Source: Planctomycetota bacterium
Lineage (GTDB): Bacteria > Planctomycetota > Planctomycetia > Pirellulales > Pirellulaceae
Direction of reading: 5' to 3'
DNA length: 10,416 nt
Assembly (NCBI GenBank): GCA_026692885.1
Contig: JAPLNJ010000892.1
Coordinates: 1-10,416 of the forward strand
Below the pieces are notes generated by a model. The model had not been told where the DNA came from. It searched no databases and saw only the letters and a list, made by a program, of their open reading frames with translations. Of this stretch, positions 1 through 6,297 are shown piece by piece. How positions within the stretch are numbered: the first letter of the stretch is position 1; every line of letters begins with the position of its first letter. The translations under genes and the position numbers were made by a program.

Positions 1-1
1 G

Positions 2-1177
2 AGCGGTCTGCGAGTAGCGCTGATCACGCGACGGTTCTGGCCGCTGATGGAGGACATCGAAAGGACGCTGGCCCGGCTGGCGACGGGACTCCGGCGGCGT
101 GGTGCGGAGGTCACCATTCTCACCTGCCGCGGGTCGGCGGATTGGCCGGAGCGGGTCGACTATCAGGGCACGCCCGTGTTTCGCCTGCCGCATCCACACC
201 GGGAACGGTGGCGCACGCTATGCTACTTGCTGGCGGTCGACCGCTGGCTCCGGCAGCATCACGAGGCCATCGACGTGGCCTGTGTCTCGCAGTTGCGCTC
301 GGATGCCTATGCGGTGCTCCGGGCTGGACAGCGGATTGGCGTGCCCGTCGTGTTGCGCGCGGAGAGTGCGGGCCCGCAGGGCGATTGCCAGTGGCAGCAG
401 CGCGCTCGGTTCGGCGGCCGTGTGCGCAGGCGATGTCATGCGGCGGACGCGATTGTCGCTCCGGACGCAATGATCGCCGACGAGTTGGTCCAGGCCGGAT
501 ATGCCGACAGCCGCATTGCGCGCATCGGCAACGGGATCGCCCCGCTGCCGCAGCAGACTCGCGGGAATCGCGGCCTGGCCCGCACGGCCCTGGCCGATGC
601 CAACCCAGACTTGTCCGTCGCCGCGGAGGCCCCGGTGGTCGTGTACGCGGGGCGACTAAGCGAGGCTGCCGAGGTGCGACGCTTGCTCCAAGCCTGGCGC
701 ACTGCGGTGCGTTGCTGGCCCGCGGGCAAGTTGTGGCTGGTCGGCGCCGGCCGCGGCAGCGATCAACTCCGCGACGACATCGTGGCTTTCGAACTGCAGC
801 ACCACGTGGTCCTGCCGGGCGTGTTCGAGGACCTCGGAGAGGTGCTCCACGCCGCCAATCTATACGTGGATCCGGGCGAAGACGCCAGCCTGCCGTCCCC
901 GCTCTTGGAAGCACTTGCGGCGGGAGTTCCGGTGCTGGCGATGCAGACGCGGGAGCCGCTGCTGCAGGCGGGCTGCTTGACGGCCGCAGCCTGGGTGCCC
1001 CGAAAGGGAGCGGCTTTCGGGGAGGCCCTGCTCCGCATGCTGGCGGCTCCACCGGCTCACGACTTGCTGGCGGAGACGCGCGCCCAGGTACTGCGGCACT
1101 TTTCTCTCAATCGGATGCTGGACGAGCACCTGCGTTTGTTCGAGCGACTGGTGCGGGAGAAGACCCATCGGGGCTAG
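2..1177 (+). CDS. Glycosyltransferase family 4 (GT-B fold), 5' end outside the window
   Basis: Probable cytoplasmic or membrane-associated glycosyltransferase using a nucleotide-sugar donor, perhaps for exopolysaccharide or lipopolysaccharide. The reading frame is open from base 2 and already encodes the typical first beta strand ([14 protein letters not shown]), so the ATG at 47 is probably internal and the true start lies upstream. Numbered from that ATG, the N-terminal acceptor domain covers about 1-165. The C-terminal donor domain starts near 197 (VVVYAGRLS), with a [11 protein letters not shown] segment at 232-242, [24 protein letters not shown] at about 254-277, and [18 protein letters not shown] at 281-298. 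Oddities: the usual glycine-rich N-terminal loop reads MEDIE; the lysine normally following GRL (EKG type) is missing (SEAAEV); and the first Glu of the EX7E motif is Ala280, with only Glu288 kept. The stop overlaps that of the convergent kinase gene. The family is clear; donor and acceptor cannot be read from the sequence. Confidence 0.85.
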   Translation, partial: SGLRVALITRRFWPLMEDIERTLARLATGLRRRGAEVTILTCRGSADWPERVDYQGTPVFRLPHPHRERWRTLCYLLAVDRWLRQHHEAIDVACVSQLRSDAYAVLRAGQRIGVPVVLRAESAGPQGDCQWQQRARFGGRVRRRCHAADAIVAPDAMIADELVQAGYADSRIARIGNGIAPLPQQTRGNRGLARTALADANPDLSVAAEAPVVVYAGRLSEAAEVRRLLQAWRTAVRCWPAGKLWLVGAGRGSDQLRDDIVAFELQHHVVLPGVFEDLGEVLHAANLYVDPGEDASLPSPLLEALAAGVPVLAMQTREPLLQAGCLTAAAWVPRKGAAFGEALLRMLAAPPAHDLLAETRAQVLRHFSLNRMLDEHLRLFERLVREKTHRG

Positions 1178-2181
1178 ACAATGGTCGGTTTGAACACGCG
1201 GCAGCCGAGCCGCTCCAGCCGGATTTTCAGTTCCGCATACATCGCTTCGTCGCGGTAAACCCCGATTGTCGCGCCGCCCGATCCGGCGAATTTTGCACTG
1301 GCCCCCGAGCTGCGGGCGACTTCCACCATCTCGACGTGTGCCGGTTGGAGCTGGCAGATCTTGCGCCGGGTGTCGAAGTTTTCATCCATCAGCCGGCTCA
1401 GCAGTTCGTGATCGCGATGGAGTAAGGCCGTGCGGGCCTGTGCCGCGAGGCTGGCGAACTCCTGCATCGCGGCGACGACCTCCGGATCGCCTTGGTCGTA
1501 GCGGGCCCGCAACGGGTTGTGCAGGACTTCGGTGGGTTCCCCCTCCTCGACGCAATACGCGATATACAACGGTGGCAGCCACGCGGGGTCCAGCCGCTCG
1601 TAAATCCCGCTTTGGTAGCCGTAGGTGGTACACATCGCTTCGCGGGAAAAGTCCATGTACACCAAACCCCCGAAAACCTGGATCACGCGATCCTGCAGGC
1701 CCCCCACGATGCCCAATTCGTCCGTCTCCACACGGAGCGCCAGAGACGGTTGAACGTGCAGGGGGATCTCGATGCCGTAAAACTCCAAAAGTGCTCGGAG
1801 CGTGGCTACGATGATCGCGCTGGAACCCGCCAGACCGACTTGGCGCGGGATGTTGCTCTCGTACCGGATCGAGAAGTTGCGGTTGTGTAGGGCGTGACCA
1901 TTGTCGCGGCAGTAGTCGACGAACTTCTTGATGGTCGCCTTCACCAGGCGGATACCGCCGTAGTAGCCGTGGGTTTTCACGTCGCGCGCGAGTTCGTGGA
2001 TCGAACGAAAATGGCTCTGATCTTCCTGGCTGAGGATCAGTTCCAGATCTTCCCATTCGTACAGGATCGCTTCGGCGTAGAAGTCCCGGATGAGAATCGA
2101 AATCGTCTTGCCGTTATAGCCGTCCGAAGGATTACCCACCAAGCCGGCGCGCGCGTAGCCCCGTTGGCGAATGATCTCCAT
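1174..2181 (-). CDS. GHMP-family sugar kinase, glucuronokinase-like
   Basis: Predicted soluble ATP-dependent anomeric sugar kinase of 335 aa. GHMP landmarks are all present: an N-terminal substrate loop ([13 protein letters not shown], 16-28), the glycine-rich ATP loop (GLAGSSAI, 116-123), a likely catalytic Asp in GLQDR (D164), and the C-terminal motif KFAGSGGA (297-304). From memory, several blocks closely match plant glucuronokinase (EC 2.7.1.43): GNPSDxYxGxTIS, GYYGGxRL, NIPRQxGLxGSSAI, ELGIVxGLQDRVxQVxGGLVxMDFS and MxxNFDxRR. That enzyme converts D-glucuronate to glucuronate 1-phosphate. The gene lies 21 bp downstream of galU on the same strand, whose product could turn a sugar 1-phosphate into the UDP-sugar. 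The start is supported by a perfect AGGAGG 8 nt upstream. Membership of the GHMP family is nearly certain; glucuronate as substrate is inferred from resemblance and context. Other sugar kinases, such as those for L-fucose, heptose or arabinose, are the alternatives. Confidence 0.85.
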   Translation of the reverse strand: MEIIRQRGYARAGLVGNPSDGYNGKTISILIRDFYAEAILYEWEDLELILSQEDQSHFRSIHELARDVKTHGYYGGIRLVKATIKKFVDYCRDNGHALHNRNFSIRYESNIPRQVGLAGSSAIIVATLRALLEFYGIEIPLHVQPSLALRVETDELGIVGGLQDRVIQVFGGLVYMDFSREAMCTTYGYQSGIYERLDPAWLPPLYIAYCVEEGEPTEVLHNPLRARYDQGDPEVVAAMQEFASLAAQARTALLHRDHELLSRLMDENFDTRRKICQLQPAHVEMVEVARSSGASAKFAGSGGATIGVYRDEAMYAELKIRLERLGCRVFKPTIV

Positions 2182-2189
2182 AGCCGCCC

Positions 2190-2195
2190 CCTCCT
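2190..2195 (-). promoter_or_regulatory. Strong ribosome binding site of the GHMP kinase gene
   Basis: On the minus strand the 21-bp galU-kinase gap holds a perfect AGGAGG within GAGGAGGGGG, 8 nt before the kinase ATG. It fixes the start and suggests efficient translation from a shared galU-kinase transcript. Confidence 0.75.
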
Positions 2196-2202
2196 CGTGT
2201 GC

Positions 2203-3087
2203 CTACTTGGCCAGCAACGTACCGACGAATTCTCGCAGACCCGGACCGTATTTCGGATCGGCCAGGGCGAACTCCGTGAATGCCCGGAAATAGCTCTCGA
2301 AATTGCCGATATCGAACCGCCGCTCGTCCGGCCGCAACCGCAATCCCAGCCCCTTGCCGCCCTCGTCCAACAGTAGTTGGATAGCATCGGTCAATTGAAT
2401 CTCGCCGCCTTTGCCCGGCTTGGTCTCCACGAGCTTGTCGAAGATGGCCGGACTGAACACGTAGCGGGCTGCCACGGCCAAGTTGCTCGGCGCTTCAGCC
2501 ACGTCCGGCTTCTCAATCAGGCTCTCCAGCTCAAACACTTCCCCCATGGGGCCCTTGGGTTTGGCGATCCCATAGCGAAACACGTCTTCGCGCGGGACTT
2601 CTTCGAAGGCCACGACGAAGTCCGCTTGGGTCTGCTCGAACTGTTCAACCATCCGCCGCACAATGTCCGAGGGAGCGTTGAGCCCGATGATGGAATCGCC
2701 CAACGCCACCACGAACGGTTGCTGACCCACCAACGGACGGGCGCAGAGTACCGCGTGCCCCAACCCCAGTTGCCGCCGCTGGCGCGTGTAGAAGAATTCC
2801 AGAGCCTGCCGCTCGAAATCCAATTCCGCCAACTCATTTTCGCGGCCAGTTTCCCGCAGGTACGCGACCAGTTCCCCGTCGATGTCGAAGTGGTTTTCAA
2901 TGGACTGCTTGCCCTTGCCCGTGACGAACAACAACCGCCGAATTCCCGACAACGCCAGTTCGTCGATGACGTGTTGTGCCACGGGCTTGCGTCCGACCGG
3001 CAGCATCTCCTTCGGCTGGCTTTTGGTGGCAGGCAACAGCCGTGTGCCGAGACCGGCCACCGGTACAATCGCAATGTCGATGGACAT
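2203..3087 (-). CDS. galU: UTP--glucose-1-phosphate uridylyltransferase (UDP-sugar pyrophosphorylase)
   Basis: Cytoplasmic nucleotidyltransferase making a UDP-sugar (classically UDP-glucose) and PPi from UTP and sugar 1-phosphate. The protein is 294 aa, normal for bacterial GalU. The nucleotide-binding signature AGLGTRLLPATKSQPKEML is at 11-29, GLGHAV at 108-113, the metal-binding region VVALGDSII at 126-134, the sugar-phosphate lysine region LIEKP at 190-194, GGEIQLTDA at 227-235 and FDIGN at 258-262. In E. coli GalU the metal region reads LPD instead of LGD, a mild variation. The ATG is preceded by AGGGAAAGG on the minus strand. It is the first gene of a two-gene operon with the glucuronokinase-like gene, so its substrate range may include uronic acid or other sugar 1-phosphates. 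That range is inference; the enzyme family is secure. Confidence 0.93.
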   Translation of the reverse strand: MSIDIAIVPVAGLGTRLLPATKSQPKEMLPVGRKPVAQHVIDELALSGIRRLLFVTGKGKQSIENHFDIDGELVAYLRETGRENELAELDFERQALEFFYTRQRRQLGLGHAVLCARPLVGQQPFVVALGDSIIGLNAPSDIVRRMVEQFEQTQADFVVAFEEVPREDVFRYGIAKPKGPMGEVFELESLIEKPDVAEAPSNLAVAARYVFSPAIFDKLVETKPGKGGEIQLTDAIQLLLDEGGKGLGLRLRPDERRFDIGNFESYFRAFTEFALADPKYGPGLREFVGTLLAK

Positions 3088-3310
3088 ATGGACCTTTCCC
3101 TAGGTTCGGGTGTGTCAGAGATCGCGACAGTGATTCTAGCCCGCCGTGCCTGGTTCGAGAAAGGCCACCTGCGTCGTCAGCAGCGGGTGGAACCCGCGGC
3201 CAGCCGCGATATTTGGACGCCAGCGATTCCCGAACGCCCGAACTGGAATTGACGAAATCCGCTTCAGCGATTCGAATATCTGCCTGACTGCCGAGATATT
3301 CAGGACCTGT
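3088..3310. other. Intergenic region between divergent galU and proB
   Basis: This 223-bp gap must hold the promoters of both flanking genes. Two small perfect inverted repeats lie back to back: GCGGGT-GGA-ACCCGC at 3183-3197 and CGCGGC-CA-GCCGCG at 3195-3208. They overlap by three bases, so only one could form at a time. A possible -35 TTGACG lies at 3249-3254 with only a poor AT-rich -10 candidate near 3272-3279. No convincing small gene or RNA gene was seen. These motifs are weak and could be chance in GC-rich DNA. Confidence 0.3.
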
Positions 3311-4316
3311 ATGACGAGCGTTACCAATATGTCTGACCTAGTTCGACAGGAAATTGCCGCCACCGCCCGCCGGATCGTGGTCAAAGTCGGCACCCGGGTG
3401 CTGACGCACGCGGACGGGCGGTTGAATGAGGATCGCATTGCCAGTCTGGCGGAGGAAGTGAACTCGCTCTGGTCGACCGGCCGGCGCGTGGTGCTGGTCA
3501 GTTCCGGTGCGGTGGGTGCCGGCATGAGCCTGATGGGCCTGAAAAGCCGACCGACCGATTTGGCCAAATTGCAAGCCGTGGCTGCGATTGGGCAGACGAG
3601 TTTGATCGAAACCTATGATCGCACGTTCCGCAAGCACGGTCGCCATGCCGCTCAGGTGCTGTTGACCGCCGAGGATATCAGCCACCGCACGCGGTATCTG
3701 AACGTCCGCAATACGCTGTTGTCGCTGTTGGACTTCGATGCCGTGCCGATCATCAACGAGAATGATACGGTCGCCGTCGACGAACTGATGACCGGCCTTG
3801 GTCCGCGACAAGAAAACCGGACTCAGCAAAGGCGGCATGGCCAGCAAGCTGGAAGCAGCGCGGATCGTCACGGCCGCTGGCGAAAACGTGATTATCGGCA
3901 GTGGGCGTGAGGCCGGCACGCTGACCAAGATCATGCGTGGGGAGCCGGTGGGCACGTTGCTGCTGGCCGGCCGCAAATCGGTCAGTCCCTGGAAACGTTG
4001 GATCGGTTTTTCTGCACGGCTGCGGGGCAAAGTGCACCTGGATGGCGGCGCCTCCCGGGCCATCGCCCAGCAGGGCCGCAGCCTGCTGGCGATCGGCATC
4101 GTGGAGGTCGAAGGCGACTTCGGCAAGGGTGATATCGTCGGCTTGGTCAACGATCAAGGACAGGAGATTGCCCGGGGACTGACGAACTATCCGGCTGCCG
4201 AAATCCGACGGATCAAGGGACTCAAATCCGACAAAATCGCCCAAGTGTTGGGGCATCGGCCCTACGAAGAAGTAATTCACTGCGATAACTTGGCCCTGGT
4301 GAATGTGTCTTCTTAA
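3311..4316 (+). pseudogene. proB: Glutamate 5-kinase, disrupted by internal deletion and frameshift
   Basis: Glutamate 5-kinase phosphorylates glutamate in the first step of proline synthesis; here it appears inactivated. From the ATG at 3311 (AGGA 5 nt upstream) the first part encodes [13 protein letters not shown] (20-32), [18 protein letters not shown] (61-78), the [10 protein letters not shown] segment (86-95) and [12 protein letters not shown] (148-159). After about codon 162 the homology jumps at 3794-3801 into another frame with [20 protein letters not shown] and continues through the C-terminal PUA domain to the TAA at 4314-4316. Compared with E. coli ProB, about 60 residues are absent, including the GDND substrate motif and the TDxxGLY nucleotide-binding segment. 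The original frame ends at 3910, giving a 199-residue product. The second half could start only at a TTG (3798) and would lack the active site. A genuine deletion or an assembly or sequencing error are both possible. Confidence 0.85.
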
Positions 4317-4339
4317 CGTCGGCGTTGGACCGCAACTAA

Positions 4340-4428
4340 GTAGCATGGCTCTCCAGAGCCGTGTTTGTGCGACTTCGTCGTTGGCAAGTCGCTCCCGAGA
4401 CTGTCCGGCTACTGGAGAGCCAGGCTAC
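4340..4428. repeat. REP/BIME-like palindromic element
   Basis: An 89-bp element whose ends form a 17-bp inverted repeat with one mismatch: GTAGCATGGCTCTCCAG at 4340-4356 against the complement of 4412-4428 (GTAGCCTGGCTCTCCAG). Pairing continues inward with AGCCG (4357-4361) to CGGCT (4406-4410) after one bulged A, and an inner GCGACTT (4369-4375) pairs with AAGTCGC (4386-4392). Each end also reads as GTAG followed by its own small hairpin, for example 4344-4351 with 4356-4363 around the loop TCCA. GTAG plus hairpin in two inverted copies is the layout of REP pairs (BIMEs) mobilised by REP-associated tyrosine transposases. No transposase is in the window, so mobility is inference. A structured mRNA leader for hisC or a terminator after proB are alternatives. 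Confidence 0.7.
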
Positions 4429-4467
4429 GAAATTCGCAAACCTTGCGAGCAGGTAACAGGCTTTCTG

Positions 4468-5514
4468 ATGTCCTATTTCCGTCCCGAAATCGAAGCCATG
4501 GCAGGGTATACGCCCGGCGAACAGCCGCAGGCCGGCAAGTTCATCAAGCTGAACACGAACGAAAATCCTTACCCGCCTTCGCCCAAAGTCGCCACGGCGA
4601 TCCAGCAGGTGGCGGAAACCAGCTTGTGGCGCTACCCCGACCCACTGGCCACCGCCTTTCGGCATCGCGCCGCCGAGGTGCTGGGCGTTGCGCCGGAATG
4701 GATTCTGTGCGGCAACGGCAGCGACGACATCCTGACCATCGTGACCCGCGCCTTGGTCGGACAGGGACAACGCTTGCGTCTGCCCTATCCCAGCTACATC
4801 CTCTACCGGACGCTGGCCCAGCTTCAGGGCGCCGCAGCCGAAGAAGTGCATTTTAGGGAAGATTGGACGTTGCCGCCGGAATTCGGAGCGGGCACGGACG
4901 ATCTGAAACTGGTCTTCTTGGCCAATCCCAATAGCCCCACGGGAACCGTCGTGGCACGGCAGCAAGTCTTGGAGTTGGCGGAGCGTCTGCCGTGTCCCCT
5001 GCTGGTCGACGAAGCCTATGTCGACTTCGCTGACGAGTCCTGTGTGGACTTGGTGGCTCAGAACGAAAAAATCATGGTGTCGCGAACCCTGAGCAAGTCG
5101 TATTCCCTGGCCGGACTGCGGTTTGGCTACCTGGTGGCGCAGCCGCAGCTAGTCGTCCAATTGATCAAGGTCAAGGATTCCTACAACTGTGACGCCCTGT
5201 CCATTGCCGGGGCCACGGCCGCGATCGACGATCAAGCCTGGCTGCAGCAGAACGTCGCTAAAATCCGCGTGACACGTCAACGTTTGACGGCCGAATTGGA
5301 GCAACTGGGGTTCCGTGTGATCCCCTCACAAGCTAATTTCGTATGGTGTACCCACGCGAGACAGTCTGCCCGGACGATTTACGAACAACTGAAAGAACGC
5401 CGCGTGCTGATCCGATACATGCACTATCCGCAATGGGGCGATGGGATCCGTATTAGTGTCGGCAGCGACGCGCAGATCGATGCCCTGTTGACGCTGTTGC
5501 GGACCCTGGTGTGA
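4468..5514 (+). CDS. hisC: Histidinol-phosphate aminotransferase
   Basis: PLP-dependent class I/II aminotransferase converting imidazole-acetol phosphate and glutamate to histidinol phosphate and 2-oxoglutarate, in the cytoplasm. The protein is 348 aa, the usual HisC length. Signatures: KLNTNENPYPPSP (27-39), GNGSDD (82-87), PYPSY (106-110), NPNSPTG (153-159), DEAYVDF (181-187), the PLP lysine K210 in SRTLSKSYSLAGLRFGY (205-221), and R328 near the C-terminus for the substrate carboxylate. The frame is open back to 4303 and a longer start would overlap proB, but the ATG at 4468 begins the conserved MSYFRPEIEAMAGYTPGEQ and has AGG 7 nt upstream, so it is preferred. It acts directly after HisB, encoded by the next gene. 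It is flanked on both sides by palindromic elements, so it may have its own transcription unit. Confidence 0.95.
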   Translation: MSYFRPEIEAMAGYTPGEQPQAGKFIKLNTNENPYPPSPKVATAIQQVAETSLWRYPDPLATAFRHRAAEVLGVAPEWILCGNGSDDILTIVTRALVGQGQRLRLPYPSYILYRTLAQLQGAAAEEVHFREDWTLPPEFGAGTDDLKLVFLANPNSPTGTVVARQQVLELAERLPCPLLVDEAYVDFADESCVDLVAQNEKIMVSRTLSKSYSLAGLRFGYLVAQPQLVVQLIKVKDSYNCDALSIAGATAAIDDQAWLQQNVAKIRVTRQRLTAELEQLGFRVIPSQANFVWCTHARQSARTIYEQLKERRVLIRYMHYPQWGDGIRISVGSDAQIDALLTLLRTLV

Positions 5515-5521
5515 GCCAACT

Positions 5522-5620
5522 GGGGTCGGGTGTTCAGAAGTTCTTTTTTTTACGGCCGGATGATCTTGCCAAGGGAAATCGCTTTGCCCGTGAAAAATGA
5601 ATTTCTGAACACCCGACCCC
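5522..5620. repeat. MITE-like long hairpin with perfect 18-bp terminal inverted repeats
   Basis: A 99-bp palindromic element 7 bp after the hisC stop. GGGGTCGGGTGTTCAGAA at 5522-5539 is the exact inverse of 5603-5620. Pairing continues inward with few mismatches: TTC (5541-5543) with GAA (5599-5601), a T run at 5545-5549 with AAAAA (5593-5597), and ACGG (5552-5555) with CCGT (5588-5591). The unpaired loop is about 32 nt. No ORF is inside and no clear target-site duplication flanks it. G-rich GGGGTC ends recall sequences I remember flanking Y1-type transposases, which is memory and not a search. In RNA it would fold into one strong hairpin and could end hisC transcription or act as an mRNA-stability element. 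Confidence 0.75.
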
Positions 5621-5703
5621 TACGCCCGTGTTTCTTTGGCCACGCGGGAGCAAGTAATTTAGCGCCGCCCAGCCAGTCCAGCCTCTGACAACCCTGGTGT
5701 ACC

Positions 5704-6297
5704 ATGCCCCGAATGGCCAAGATCGAACGCCGCACCGCAGAAACGCAAATCACCTTGAGCCTCAATCTTGATGGATCGGGACAAGCTCAAGTGCGCACCG
5801 GCGTCGGTTTCTTAGACCACATGCTGGTCTTGTTCGCCAAACACGGCTGTTTCGATCTGGTGATCGATGCCCAAGGTGACCTGCACGTGGACCAGCACCA
5901 CACGGTCGAAGATGTCGGCATCTGCCTGGGGCAGGCGCTGCGGCAGGCACTGGGCGACAAAGCTGGCATCCGCCGCTATGGCCATTTCACACTGCCCATG
6001 GAAGACACGCTGGTTTCGGTGGCCTTAGATCTGAGCGGTCGCTACTTCCTGGTCTTCCAGGCTCAGTTTCCCACGGCGAAAATCGGGGACTTCGACAGCG
6101 AACTGGTGGAAGATTTCTGGCAGGCAGCGGCCGCGAATGCCTTGTGCAATCTGCACGTCCTGTTGCATTACGGCCGCAATAGCCACCACATCAGCGAGGC
6201 GGTATTCAAGGGCACGGCCCGCGCCTTGCGCATGGCGATCGAAAGCGACCCGCGGACCCCAGGTGTGCCCAGCACAAAAGGCACGCTCATTCAATAG
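5704..6297 (+). CDS. hisB: Imidazoleglycerol-phosphate dehydratase
   Basis: Dehydrates imidazole-glycerol phosphate to imidazole-acetol phosphate, the substrate of HisC, in cytoplasmic histidine synthesis. The protein is 197 aa, the usual length of monofunctional HisB; there is no fused histidinol-phosphatase domain. Both metal-binding repeats are intact: HHTVED (65-70) in [19 protein letters not shown], and HHISEA (161-166) in [35 protein letters not shown] (33-48) carries further conserved histidines. The ATG at 5704 has only a poor GGTG ribosome-site candidate; an in-frame ATG at 5713 ([11 protein letters not shown]) is an equally plausible start. The gene lies 189 bp after hisC, with the MITE-like hairpin between. 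Its last 7 bp overlap the end of the convergent phosphofructokinase gene. Confidence 0.95.
   Translation: MPRMAKIERRTAETQITLSLNLDGSGQAQVRTGVGFLDHMLVLFAKHGCFDLVIDAQGDLHVDQHHTVEDVGICLGQALRQALGDKAGIRRYGHFTLPMEDTLVSVALDLSGRYFLVFQAQFPTAKIGDFDSELVEDFWQAAAANALCNLHVLLHYGRNSHHISEAVFKGTARALRMAIESDPRTPGVPSTKGTLIQ

Noticed and set aside
142..1425. Long open frame of 427 codons on the plus strand overlapping the glycosyltransferase and kinase genes
   Set aside because: The translation is rich in Gly, Arg and Ala with no recognisable motif. It runs across two well-supported genes and is a shadow of GC-rich coding DNA.
2377..3252. Open frame of 291 codons on the plus strand opposite galU
   Set aside because: It is the antisense of a clearly conserved galU and shows no family motif, only His- and Leu-rich mirror translation.
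3146..3310. Upstream extension of ProB to the ATG at 3146
   Set aside because: The extra residues show no similarity to glutamate kinases, while the ATG at 3311 has AGGA at good spacing and is close to the conserved [10 protein letters not shown].
4340..4428. tRNA or known riboswitch upstream of hisC
   Set aside because: The folded 89-nt shape was considered, but there is no T-loop GTTCRA, no anticodon arm pattern and no riboswitch core I recognise. Inverted GTAG hairpins explain it better.
4303..4467. N-terminal extension of HisC by 55 residues
   Set aside because: The extension overlaps the end of proB and translates the REP/BIME-like palindrome. The conserved HisC start MSYFRPEIEAMAGY begins at 4468 with an AGG site 7 nt before it.
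5544..5551. Run of eight T as a classic intrinsic terminator for hisC
   Set aside because: The T run lies inside the long hairpin and pairs with an A run, instead of following a completed GC stem, so it is not the classic arrangement. The whole hairpin could still affect termination.
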